From assembly GCF_018687715.1 (NCBI RefSeq), contig NC_056766.1:24653501-24717500 (forward strand): a DNA stretch of 64,000 nucleotides, given 5' to 3'. Positions 24,878 through 36,490 of the stretch are shown in pieces (the first letter of the stretch is position 1; each line of letters begins with the position of its first letter). This stretch comes from Carya illinoinensis (lineage: Eukaryota; Streptophyta; Magnoliopsida; Fagales; Juglandaceae). A program made the translations under genes and the position numbers. Below the pieces are notes generated by a model. The model did no database searches. It had not been told where the DNA came from and saw only the letters and a program-made list of their open reading frames with translations.

Positions 24878-25444
24878 CTAGGCATAAAAGGGCATAAATT
24901 ATCTTAGCTCAAAAGTCACGGCTGGCCTTTGGTGACCACTTTCCTGCTAGAAACAAGTATTTTTAGGGATTTTAGGTCTTTTGCCGATGACTTTTGGTTG
25001 TCAGGAAAAAGGACTTTTTTCTTATATTGATTTTTAATGTTGTCATTTCCTCATCATTGACGATATGATCAACATTAATAATTATGTAATATATATTCAT
25101 TACAAAACTTCAATATATGGCAAGAGGGGGTTGATTTTTCTCTTTAATTTAATATTGGTTATGGAGAAACTTTATTTGTAAGTTTTACTTTTTACACACT
25201 AGCCAACAGATTACTACTGTGGAAAGCTTTCCACATCATCTATGCTAAAAATGATTGGTGTTTTAGTTTTTTTAAAGTTATAATATTGGGCTACAAGTGT
25301 TGTATTAATATATCAACTTATGTGTAGTAAAACTCTTGTTTATGAGGATAAATTATTCAAATTAATTGTAAATAAGCCAAAAATTTAATGCCCACCTGCA
25401 AAAAACTTCAATGGAGCTTTACTATTTCTTACTTTTGTGTTTTT

Positions 25445-26125
25445 TTTTTTTTAAATCGAGGCAGAGAAGTATTATTCATCAAAGTCAAGAGTCATTACAA
25501 TCTCATTGACAAGAGATAGAATTATGAATAAAATTAGAACCCTCCTCTAGCCATATTCTCTCTTCCTGCAACGGGTAAGCCTATTTAGCAAACTTGTGAG
25601 CAACTTTGTTTGCTTCTTTATAGGTGAATTGTACTTTTTAGCGAGGGTGAAGGGAAAGTAATTTTTTGATGTCCTCAATTACCTATCCATTACATTCCAA
25701 GCCCAATACTCTTCTGTGTCATTAATTGCTCTAATAATAGTCTCTGCATCTCCTTCAAAAGTCACATTTGATAAGCCAAGGTCAGTAGCTACCTCCATGG
25801 CCCTCCTTAGTGCCATAGCTTCAGCAATGCATGGATGTAACCATAACTCTAGCTTTGCACATAAGGAAATTAGAGGACATTAGAACTTTCCCTTTGCGAT
25901 CCCTTGCAATAACACAAATCCCTACTTTGTACCTTTTAAATCCACTGTAGCATCCCAGTTTATCTTAACTTCATGTTCTTCTTGTTTTCGCCACATACTG
26001 TTACTCCTTCTAGATCTTGTGGCCATGGGCAAGTCATGATTTCTGACTTGAGCTTCCTTAAATTCCTGTAATGCTTGTTCTACAGCTGAGTATAGATGAT
26101 GGGGTTCTTGACATCTGCTTTCAGA
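25445..26125 (-). pseudogene. LINE 3' end with RNase H domain (copy B)
   Basis: Counterpart of 13430-14105, with 'EHEVKINWDATVDLKGTK' at about 25980-25922 on the minus strand. Frames are broken, and the A-rich tail appears as a T run near 25440. Confidence 0.75.
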
Positions 26126-26236
26126 CACAAACTTATTCCTTCTTGGGTATAACCGGTTCGGTTCTGTTTGGCTTTGGACTTATTTTAAAGCCGAACTGAT
26201 ATATACCAGTTTTGAGATTTGGAGAACTGATATCAC

Positions 26237-27748
26237 TGTTCATTGAAATTGCAAGTCCATGAATCATAACAAGTAATAAAGTGAATGAGTAAGAATTGAA
26301 AAATTACTAATATGTACCAAAATTTATTAAATTATAATCTATTTGATAATTGAAATAGAAATGAATTGTTGAACTAGAAAATTTAAAATAACAAAAAAGA
26401 AAATAGAGACACAAGATGAGATAAAGGAAACAATATTTTAAAGTTTCCGATTCACCATAACTAATGCTATGCGAATTTCCTAATTGAACTAAGTATAATT
26501 ATTTCCTATTGTTGTTGATGGTCGGATCATAATTTATTCATTAATCTTTCTCAAGCATTAACACAATATCTCAACAAGTAAGTTTTCTACATCTATGTGA
26601 AAACTCTAAACCTGTCAAAATTCATTAAGAACAAAGAAATCCTTAAAAAGATTACAAAGTCCATATATATATGTCTATCCTATAGATTCCTTATGGTATC
26701 TCAAACATTGGCTAAAACAATTATCACTTCTTAATCTCAAATTGAATCCCAAATCATGTAAATGCTAATAAATCATTCACAAGCATTAAGTCCAAAATGA
26801 AATATTCAACAATATGAAACAGCTACTAAATTAGTTCGATTAAAGAAAGATTCATATAATTATAGTTAGGCTACGTCAAAACCTTAGAGAATGGAAATTA
26901 GTTCATAATAAAACTGAATAAAAACATAATCAAAGAGTTTAACATCAAGAAACTCAAAGAGATTTTGTTTCCCTCTGACCCCCCTAATTCATCCCACAAG
27001 CATGGATTAAATAGCTAAAAATGTTGGCAAAACAAAATTAGAGACTTATGACTACAATCTAGCCTAAAGATCTAGAAAATAGTTTCAAAAGATAATTGTT
27101 AACAAAATAGAAAAATACGCCAAAAATAATGGACTTATAAAAAATGGAAGATTCAGTTATAAGCAACTTGATTTGAAGAGCTCGGGAGGATTTGGTGGTC
27201 AGTAGATTGATTGTGGAACTCGAGAGGGTCCGATCTGGTAGATGCAAGGTTTGCTGAGTAAAACTACTCTCCTTGGCTTGTGATAGATAAAATGCTTCTG
27301 TGCCGAGATAATAGACTCCTAACTAGGATGATATATCGAATTGTAAGTCTCCTCAACCGGACTAGTCGTCACCCAAGATGTGTCATTTAGGTTGGTTACC
27401 CTTGGGTCTCCTCGCCTACTGAGAGGTAAAACTACTCACCTTTCAAGAGGTAATTCTTCTCACCTTTCAGCTCAGATAAGTCTCTTTGTTGCCCATAGAA
27501 CAAGGCTCCTCGCCAAACCTTCTCGGCTCTCATAAGATTTTGTCTCCTATTGTCGGTCAGGATCTGTAGTCTCTTCTTTTATACCAAAATGCTCTCCTTT
27601 TGCATTGAATCTTCTTGTTCCTTCAAAAATAAGAAAATAAGGAAAAACAAATGAAAATAAAATAGAATCAAAAGAATTATATGAAAACTAAAACTTGTAA
27701 TAAGTAAATGAAAGGGTAATAAAAATTATGTAAAAATTACACTTATCA
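26237..27748 (-). mobile_element. Athila-like 3' LTR (copy B, original)
   Basis: Starts on the minus strand 'TGATAAGTGTAATTTTTAC' at 27748 and ends near 26237. About 1.5 kb, collinear with 14215-15694. It belongs to the element body that continues rightward to 38460. Confidence 0.75.
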
Positions 27749-27763
27749 AATTCCCCCAAACTT
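27749..27763 (-). other. Athila-like polypurine tract (copy B)
   Basis: Minus-strand 'AAGTTTGGGGGAATT' next to the LTR start, identical to the tract in copy A. Confidence 0.75.
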
Positions 27764-29523
27764 AAACTTTGCTAGTCCTCAAGCAAAGAAAAAGACAAAA
27801 ACAACTGAAAACAAGAATTTGGTTTGATTCATAAAATTTATTTCCTCAAAGATTGCCTAAAGTTTATAATCCAAAATAATCATTGAAAAGCGCACAAGTC
27901 CACAAGTTAATTCAAAACCCAATTCCACCGTATTATCAATCTTTACATTAATGCATACGTCTCATTCTCACTTCATCATTAGCTCCCTGGATGGTTTTAT
28001 GCAAACAAGTACATAAAGAATGGATCTCTAAAAAACTCCATAGGCTTGCTTTTCAATTCACTCTCAACTAATGTAGAACAAAATTATTGCCAGGGATCAA
28101 TAGGTCTTTATTAAGCTCGTAATGTAAGGCTAAGATGAAAGCTACAAAGAAAAGGTACAATTCAAAAAAAGCAAGAGAACTTAAGTTTGAACACCAACAG
28201 AACACATAGAGCATACTCACTTCTAACACAAACATATCATCTCAATCTTGTGAATTTCTCAACATACCTCTCTTTATCAAACTTCCAAAAATCTCTTTCT
28301 CTACCCCACTGTCTGCAAGTCGAAGTGTTCTTTTTTTGTACTAAACCAATTTTTTTATATGCTTTTGCATATGACTTTTGTCAGCCTTGGTTCGTCGATA
28401 CACATAGTCACCTTGTTGACACCCCCAAACTTATGATTTTGATAAGTAGAGCTATGATACTCTTTACTTGTAGACCTTCTACCTCTCTCACCTTTCATGC
28501 TCTTTTGACTTTGTGTCTACTTAGTTCTCTTGAAAGGTAAGGAAATCAATATTTAAGCTCAAATAGGTTAGGGAATATGAAGGTTTACAAGAAAGAAAAA
28601 TATAATGCCGAAATATAATTCAATAAAGTTCAAAGGGGTGACTATGGATAAAGATAATAAATAGGTAAGCTTGAAATGCTAAATTGATCCAAAGAACGCC
28701 TTAATCATTTCCCTAGTGATAGTCTATCTAGGATTTCATCTCTAGTGTAATCAAACAAGTTATAGAGTTAGTTGAGACCATAAAAATTCACATAAAATTT
28801 CTCTAGGTATGCAAAACAATTAATGATCATGATAAGCATTCATTAAACATAGAAAATCTCAAATTTAGTAAGATCAAGTAAGGATTGACAAATTGACTCA
28901 AGCAAAAAGATTTTTTTCCTAAGAATTATAATCAATTTCAATCATATTTTTATCATAGGATTTTTATTCATCAAACCAAAAAAATTTAAAATGTTTGACA
29001 ATAATTTTATTTTTTTTTACACTGAAAGCAAATAAAAAAATTGACAACAAATAAAAATAATTAAAAATTAAAAATCCCTTCCCCTAAACTTAAATAACAC
29101 ATTGTCCCCAATGTGCAGCAAAGAAAGCAACTACATGGTAAAAAGAAAATTCCTTGACCACTGATGGAGATTAATCAAGCTCCCTTCCCTCAGCATCTTC
29201 ATCAACATGTTCAGGTTTTGGAGCAAGGAAGTGGGGAACTGCGTCATTGCCACACCCATGTAAAGAAAGAAATTGAGGAAAAGAATAATTAGAAAACTAA
29301 ACAACTTGCAAGGAATAATGAAAATAACAAAATAAAGGTTTAGAATGCTTGGGTTGCCTCCCAAGAAGCACTTAGTTATAGTTAGTAGATAGACTATTGC
29401 TCTTCTTCTAGGCTAGATCGAGGAGAATTATGGTCTTCTTGTTGTCAACTCCACCATTCAAATAAGGCTTCAAATGTTGTCCATTTACTTTAAATGTCCC
29501 CTTCTCTTCATGAGTGACTTCTA
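27764..29523 (-). mobile_element. Athila-like 3' non-coding region
   Basis: The internal stretch between pol and the 3' LTR, where Athila elements often carry an envelope-like ORF. No long frame or membrane segment is seen. A second purine-rich motif ('cccctaaacttaaa' on the plus strand) occurs near 29080. The part up to 28806 is duplicated in copy A. Confidence 0.55.
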
Positions 29524-30396
29524 CTACTCCATGGGGAAAAACTTTAATGGCCATGAATGGGCCCCACCATCACGATTTGAGCTTTCCTGGAAAGAGGCGA
29601 TGCCATGAATTGTAAAGCAAAACTTGTTGTCCGGGTAGAACTCCTTCTTTAAGATATGCTTATCATACCAAGCCTTGGTCCACTCCTTGTAGATTTTTGC
29701 ATTCTCATAAGCATCATTGCAAAACTCATCCATCTCATTAATTTGTAAAAAAAGCTTTTCACCGAATGCTTGGAAATCCATGTTTCAAGTTCATCACCCA
29801 ATTTGCTTTATGCTTGAGCTCTACATGAAGATGGAATACTTTACCATCACCCAATTTGCTTTATGCTTGAGCTCTACATGAAGATGGAATACTTTACCAT
29901 CGACCAACCGATAAGGAGACATCCCAAAGGTGTTTTGAATGCTATCCAATAAGCCCATAGCGCATCATCTAGCTTTTTCACTCAATCTTTTCAAGAGATG
30001 TTAACTGTTTTCTCTAGAATTTGCTTCACCTTCCTATTTGATACCTCTACTTGTTTGTTTGTCTGAAGACGATAAGCCAATGCCATCCAGTGTCTAACTC
30101 CATATTTTAATAATAGAGCTTCAAATTGCTTGTTGCAACAGTGAGTGCCTTCATCGCTAATAATGGCCTTGGGACTCCCAAAATTGAACAAAATATTCTT
30201 TTAGAGAAAATTAAGCACCACTTTTCCATCATTAGTGGGAGTTGCGGTAGCCTCTACTCACTTGGACACATAATCTACTGCTAGAAGAATGTAATTGTTG
30301 TTGTAGGATGAAGGGAAGGGTCCCATGAAGTCAATACCCCAAACATCAAACAACTCCACCTCTAGAATATTCTACAAAGGCATTTCATTCCATCTA
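29524..30396 (-). pseudogene. Athila-like integrase, C-terminal part
   Basis: Minus-strand pieces include the integrase core ('FGSPKAIISDEGTHCC' and 'NKQVEVSNRKVKQILEKTV' at 30191-29991) and the tail ('EMDEFCNDAYENAKIYKEW', 'DKHILKKEF' at 29781-29540). A 53-bp tandem duplication at 29792-29897 shifts the frame. The gene is interrupted at 30397 by a solo LTR and resumes at 32716. Confidence 0.8.
29792..29897. repeat. 53-bp tandem duplication in Athila-like integrase
   Basis: Two perfect adjacent copies of a 53-bp unit beginning 'catcacccaatttgctttat'. The length is not a multiple of three, so it breaks the reading frame. Confidence 0.9.
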
Positions 30397-32710
30397 TGTG
30401 ACACCCCGTTTTTACGTGTATTTTCACTGAAGGAATATTTTAATTTAATTAATATAATAGTTCTTTTATTTTAAATTATCGGATTTTAATTGGATTTTAA
30501 TTGTTGTTGAATTTAAATTGTTGTTTAATTTATTTTAGCTTGTCTTTGGATTTAAAATTAAATAGTTTGTTTTTACTATTTAATTATTATATTTTAGCTT
30601 TACATTGTGTTTAAAATATTTTCTTAGTTTTATTGCTTTTAAACTTATTTTCGTTGGATCAGTTGTTGGACTCCAGAGGTGAGGATTGGACCTCATTTCT
30701 TTTCTTTTCTTTTTCTTTTTCCCTTTTTCCTTTTCTTTTCTTCTTTTCTTTCTTTTCTTCTTTTTTTCTTCTTTTTCTTCCCGTTTTCCCCCTCCCCGTG
30801 CGCAGCTCTTCTCTCTTTTCTCCTTCCCGTCGCCGCCACTTTGACTGCCCAGTTCTTCACCGTCCGGCCATCGTTTAGTGCACCGCCACCACCATTCTCT
30901 TCCCCTTCCACCAGAGATCATCCCCACCAATTTTCAGAGCCATCGGACCAGCCGTTAGCCTTCGAGAGCCGCCGAAAGTCGCTGCACCTGCTCTATTTTT
31001 GCCCCTGTCGCCGGTTGCTTTCGCAGCCCAGAACCACCGCTCGCCGGCGGCATGCCCTACACCACCCACCCATTTTTCTTCCCCTCTCACCAGTGAACAT
31101 CCCCACCAAGTTTCACCTCCATCCGAGCCACCGTTAGCCACCACGAGCTCCTCCAAGCCATACGGTTTTTCACCGTTTCCGGCGCCATCGCACCACCGCC
31201 GGCCACCATCTCTTCACAGCTTCTTCCCCTACCTCTTGCCGACCTAAACTACCCATTTCTGGCCTCGATCCGTTGTCGGAGTAGCTCCCATGAGCTCAAC
31301 TCCGTTCAGCCCCTTTTTGGCCTTCGACCGCCATTTCCACCACCACCCACGGCCAAAACTCATTTCCCTTAGCTTCATAAATATCTCAAGGTCATTCCCT
31401 ATCAATCCCGAGCCTTGGTTTGTACCCGTTCAAAAGTGGGTATTTTACAACCCACGGTCACAGTGAATTTTCACTGTTACGTTGTTTTCCTTCAGCCGTT
31501 TGCAACGCCGCAAGCTTTCTAAAAATATCGTATAGTGCTGTAAGTATTTTCCAAACTCTACTTTTAGATTTAAATATATTCTGCTCATTCAATAAATATT
31601 TATCTATTGGTTGGCTGATTCCGGACTGAGTCCGAGGAGTTCGGGGGTCGGATGGATGGAAGACGGAGTTGCTTGTTTTATTGACTTATGGTTGGTTGAT
31701 TGTTTTGTGCATTGAAATCGCATTTACATGGTGCATGCGCTTGCGTTTTATTTAATTTGAGAAAAAACTATTTTATTGGCGTAAGTGGATTTTCGGGTGC
31801 GTGTGTATCATGACCCCAAGCCGGGATAGGTTATTATCTCGGTGGAGCTCCTCTGGTCACTCGGGAGCAGAATAAACTGAGTGACGTCCCCTGAGTTGTC
31901 GCTGGGCGACGATGGGAGCGGGGGCTAGGGGATGCTTGGCTACGAACGCACCGGGCGCGGAACCGGGCATCGCTCTACGCACTGACTCCGTGGCCCTTAG
32001 TTGGCGAGGGCTAGAGGATGGGCTATGAACTCGCGGGGCGCGGAACTGGGCCTCGCTCGTTAGGTGTCACATGCGTGGTCGTAACCTGCGGTGTGGCACT
32101 GGAGCCAGGGTGTGCAGATGACCCCTAGGGGAGGTCATGGTGCATACAGATTAATTGGATAATGGTTTGAGATGAATATGGGCCAAATGTGACTTTTGGC
32201 GTGATATTTGGAAAGGGTTTGTTTTTAGGCCAAATGGGATTTTTGGCGTGTGTGGAAAAATATGATTTTATGGGTTTTGTGCATTGGCATCACTTCATGC
32301 ATATTGTTTGAGTTCTATATGTTTTTATCTGGTGGTGTTTGGATTTTACTTACCTGCAGCACCATTTTGGTTCCGTAGATTTTGGTGCAAAGATCAAGGA
32401 TGAGGAGGAGGAGGCTGAGCCCGAGGACGCGGCTCCGCCGGGGTGCTGAAGTTTATGCTTTGTATTTCGTTTAAAATTATGTTTGTGTCCTGTAATATTT
32501 TAATATATATGTTTTGAACAGCTTTGTGTTAAATTAAGAAAAATTATGGTACTTAGTTATATGACTTTGCTATCTGCTCCGTGTCCTTTCGTGCACATTT
32601 GTTGCTTTTGCACACATTTAGCACACGTCGTTAGGGTGGTGACCCGTGATGTCATCATCCGGACGTCTCGATTTCCCCGTGTCCGTGCGTGGGGATTTGG
32701 GGGCGTCACA
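30397..32710 (+). mobile_element. Solo LTR, Tekay-like gypsy (2.3 kb)
   Basis: Starts TGTGACACCCCG and ends GGGGGCGTCACA, flanked by ATCTA at 30392-30396 and 32711-32715. The 5-bp duplication and TG...CA ends show a complete LTR with no internal region, formed by LTR-LTR recombination. It contains a long pyrimidine tract (30695-30785) that gives false Lys/Glu-rich frames on the other strand. A segment near 32340-32450 ('acttacctgcag' and a GAGGAGGAGG run) recalls the 3' part of Tekay/Del LTRs. A related LTR lies inverted at 40464-42551. Orientation is inferred from that similarity. Confidence 0.88.
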
Positions 32711-32715
32711 ATCTA

Positions 32716-33621
32716 GATATGTTCCCAAAATGTTGGCATCTATTACAAGTAGCAACAAAAGCATGAGCATCCTTGAACAAGGTTGACCAATGAAATCCGG
32801 ATTGAAGAACTTTAGCTGTGGTCTGATGAGCTCCAAAATGCCCTTCACATTCTAGTGTATGGAAATGCATCAAAATGTATGTCATTTCCTCTTATAGAAC
32901 ACATCGCCTAATGATATGGTTTGCATAATTCCTATAGAGTACTAGTTCTTCCCAATATGCTTTACTTTTGAGAAAAATATCTTCTTTTGTTGGTAAGAAA
33001 AATCTGGAGGAATGATTTTTCCTACAAGAAAATTGACATAATTTGCATACCAAGGTAGAGGTTTGTGAGAAGAAATAGCTAAAAGTTTATCATCCGGGAA
33101 ATTATCATCTATGGGAGGTTGTTGGGACTCAAGTTGCTTTTGTAACTCCAGTCATGAGAGATGATCCGCAAGAAAATTTTTCAATTCCCTTCTTGTCTTT
33201 AATCTCAATATCAAACTCTTGCAGTAAGAGGAACCCAACGGATAAGTCTTGGCTTGGCTTCCTTCTTGACAATAAGGTATTTAATTGTGGAATGATCGGT
33301 ATAGACTATTACCTTATTCCCAATGAGATATGGCCGGAACTTGTCAAAAGCAAACACTATAGCAAGTAGCTCCTTCTCAGTTGTGGAGTAGTTGAGTCGG
33401 GCATCATTAAGGGTGGCTAGCATAATAAATTGTGTGAAACTACTTGTTCTTTTGCTACCCCAATACCATTCCAACAGCATAGTCAGTCGCATCACATATC
33501 AATTCAAATGGCAGATCCCAATCCGGTGCTATAACAATTGCAGTTGACACAAGCTTCTCTTTAAGTAACAAAAATGCCTTCTCACACTCTTCATCAAAGA
33601 AAAATGGAGTTTCCTTCACAA
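32716..33621 (-). pseudogene. Athila-like RNase H and integrase N-terminal part
   Basis: On the minus strand, the 33495-33211 part reads '[19 protein letters not shown]' and '[20 protein letters not shown]', the RNase H wording typical of Athila-type pol. Downstream (32716-33150) are decayed integrase zinc-domain sequences. It is interrupted on the right by the solo LTR at 33627. Confidence 0.8.
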
Positions 33622-34385
33622 GTAAGTGATTGAGCTGAAATATTGTATATTTTAGCTATTTAAAACTAATGTATTTTAAATTCATCATGACATTATTATT
33701 GGTTTTAAATGGAAAAATGGTTAAAATGAATAAATCAAAGTTGTGATTTTAATTGATTAAAAGCATGAATTTCTGCTTGAATTCTACCAACTATTGATTA
33801 CTGTGCATTCTAGTCCATAATTTTTCTTGCTTTCCATTATCATTTGCATTTGTACCATTGTTTTTCTTGTTCTTCATGTTCATAAAGTTTCTTGAGCTAT
33901 CTTTCCATCTTTTGGGTTCAATTCATGAACCTCAAAAGATAGAAGCACTTCTTGCCATCTTTGAATGGAAGTTGCTCAAGCTAATTTTTCATTTGTGTTA
34001 TTTTGTTGTTAAGTGTTTTTTTTTTTTTTTAATCTCCATCTCCATTTTTCATGCATACCATGGTTAATTATGTTCATGCCTTGTTCATACTTTGTCTTAA
34101 GCTTTCCCACCATTTAAACAATCCCAACTCCATCTAACCTCATACACGGCTACACCAATCACCCCACAAATCCACCAACTCATTTCCAACCCACCTAAAT
34201 TATACATTAATTGGGAGGCTGTTTGTTTGGCTTAACTTACATCGGTTGGTGCAGCTAAATTAGTGTGAGGAACATGTGATGGATTGGTGCAATCAAAGGC
34301 TGTTGCTGTCCACCGAAATGAAGGAAGAAGTTGGTGCAATCAAAGGCTGCTGCTGTCCACCGAAATGAGAAGAAAATATAGAGAA

Positions 34386-34606
34386 GAGAAATACTTTTTG
34401 CAGTCGGCAGATGCAATCGGCGTGCAGTCGGCTGTAAAAAAAAATTAATACAGGACCTACATGAAAAAAAAAATTATTTTTATAACTTTTTATAATTCAT
34501 GTAGGTCCCCTTGAATATAAAAATTTTTTTTTATAATTTTTTTTTATTCATTCCGTACAGCCGACTGCACGCCGACTGCATCTGGCGACTGTATGTAGCA
34601 AAGCCC
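34386..34606. mobile_element. Mutator-like MITE with 9-bp target duplication
   Basis: 221 bp, flanked by TATAGAGAA at 34377-34385 and 34607-34615. The ends are long imperfect inverted repeats built around 'AGATGCAGTCGGCGTGCAGT'. The centre is AT-rich with a further inverted pair ('acctacatga' and 'tcatgtaggt'). It has no ORF. A 9-bp duplication fits Mutator-derived MITEs. Confidence 0.88.
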
Positions 34607-35378
34607 TATAGAGAAACATGTGCTGAAATTAAAGTGCATGATGTGCTGATTTTTCTGGGGTTGAAAGCTGGAATAATTTAATTGGTTGGGATTTGTTTTG
34701 GTTGATTGTAAAGGGAAGTAGTCGGCTATTTGTGAAATCATTGAGGATAGTCGGCTGCTTATGATATGAAAAGTCAGTGCATGATTAAGTGGGGGATAGA
34801 GAGGAGTTGAGGTCGGTTGAAGAGAGGGAGAGAGAGACGTGTAGGGAGTGAGAATTGAGTAAAAGGTGCAGGCGAGATTGAGTGAAAGAATTTTTTGTCA
34901 ATGGGTGTTTGTATTTTGCTGAAATATAAAGTCGGTGAGAGGCATTCTTCAAGTCAAAGGGCAATTTCCAGAAATAGAGAGAGACGTGTGAATGAAGTAT
35001 TGTGTGCTGAAATTGAAAACAAAAAGATTGAAGAAGTCGGCTGGGAGGCAATGAAGAAACCGTGTATGAATTTGCAAGAAGTTAGGCATGAAGTTAGTCA
35101 ACAAGTTAGGCATGAAGTTAGTCAACAAGTTAGGCAAGAAGTTAGGCATGAAGACTTGGTTGTTTGGTTTGAATTAATAAACCAATTGAATAAAATAAGA
35201 GAGGAGGAATGCAATGCAAGACACGGCAATTAAAGAGGAATGCAAGTGGCCGAAATTGAGGTGTGAATGCAAGAATGAAGTGTGAAACCAATTGAGGTGT
35301 GAATGCAAATTGAGTGTGAATGCAAGATTGAAGTGTGAAACCAATTGAATGAGAGATGAACTAGCCAAGATGTTCGGC

Positions 35379-35389
35379 TATAAAATGGG
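35379..35389 (+). promoter_or_regulatory. TATA box in solo LTR
   Basis: 'ctataaaatgg' about 1.1 kb before the LTR end, followed by an A/C-rich transcribed leader. Probably the LTR core promoter. Confidence 0.5.
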
Positions 35390-36490
35390 TGCAGTCCGAA
35401 GCTTACAAAGAGAACAACTAGGACAACTCAAACTTAGACAAACACAACTCAACACACACAATTTTCTGCTATGTACTTGAAAGAATTAGCTCCTTTTTGT
35501 TTTAAGAAATTTTGTTTCTCCTTTTAGTTTCAAAGCTTTGTTGTTTTAGCATTTTTATTAAGTGTATTAAGATTTGTTCTAGACTTTTATTTCATTAAGA
35601 GTAATACCTTAATATTAAGTGTGCTAGTTTGTTTCATTACTAGTTTATTTCATGTAACAAAAAGAAATTGTTTTAGAAGTTTTAATCAAGTGTGCTATTT
35701 TGTTTCATAAAGAATTGTTTTAGAAGTTCTAATTAATTGTGTTACCTTAATTTATTGCAAGAAAGGTTTGGTTTTAAGCTTTTGTTTTTGTTTTTGATTT
35801 TTCTGAACATCATACGTGGAGAGCAGAGGAATTGTTATAGAGTTTTTATTAAAGGTTTAGAGATTAATTTTCAAGAGTGATACGTGAGAAATCGTTCCTT
35901 TTTGTTTCGAATTTCAATTGAATAGTGAAAGAAAGTTTTCGTTTAGACTTTTCGTTCCCTATTTTATTTAACTTCAGTTTAAAGTTTATAGAATACTTTT
36001 GAGTTTCTGTTTACTTATTTCGTGTTATTTATTTTTCTTACTTCTTTAAGTTTTCATTTAATAGTGATTACAACTGTTATGTGTTATTTTGAGAATTCGT
36101 GATTTAATTACAAAGATGAATTCTAGAATCTTGATTTTGGGTATTTTAAATTTTCCGTTCATGTTTTGTCAATTACTTTCTAATTTAGTTTAATGCTTAA
36201 TTTAGTTTTATTAATTTCTGAGTTTAATTTATTAGTCCTTTACATTCCAATCCAGCAAACAAAAAAATCAAAAGACATGAATCTAGTCCATGACTAGTAC
36301 CCTTTTCCATCCATTGCATATATCATCATTTTATTTTCTCTTTGTGAAGTTTTTCACATTTTTCAACGAGTTTAATTTTAAGCAACTTTCCCTGAGGAGA
36401 CGATCTAGGAATTTATTCCTAATTATTACACAACATCCTCCTGCACTTGGGATAGCATTAGTGCTACTCATTTTTGAGTGAGTCAGTAAG

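Larger units (their letters stand above)
16761..28806 (+). repeat. Tandem segmental duplication, copy B (expanded)
   Basis: Starts at the junction 'ctctagGTATttcatt' and repeats copy A. Removing the LINE (with one target copy) and the chromovirus (with one target copy) leaves about 4.26 kb, against 4.23 kb for copy A. Copy B continues at 28807 into the body of the Athila-like element, so copy B holds the original element end and copy A the duplicate. Confidence 0.9.
33627..36485 (+). mobile_element. Solo LTR, gypsy (2.9 kb)
   Basis: Starts TGATTGAGCTGAAATATTG and ends TTTGAGTGAGTCA, with GTAAG at 33622-33626 and 36486-36490. A TATA box ('ctataaaatgg') lies at 35379-35389. The right end has 'ccctgaggagacgatc' and 'gcacttggga', wording common near the 3' end of Athila/Tat/Ogre LTRs. 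Internal repeats include three diverged copies of a 24-bp unit ('caagttaggcatgaagttag') at 35079-35150 and a direct repeat at 34285/34332. A MITE lies inside. A minus-strand fragment of the same LTR family is at 38840-38998. Confidence 0.85.

Noticed and set aside
30580..31247. Lys/Glu-rich and Pro/Ser-rich frames in the solo LTR, and similar frames at 41956-42435
   Set aside because: They arise from a long pyrimidine tract and GC-rich LTR sequence, with no conserved domain.
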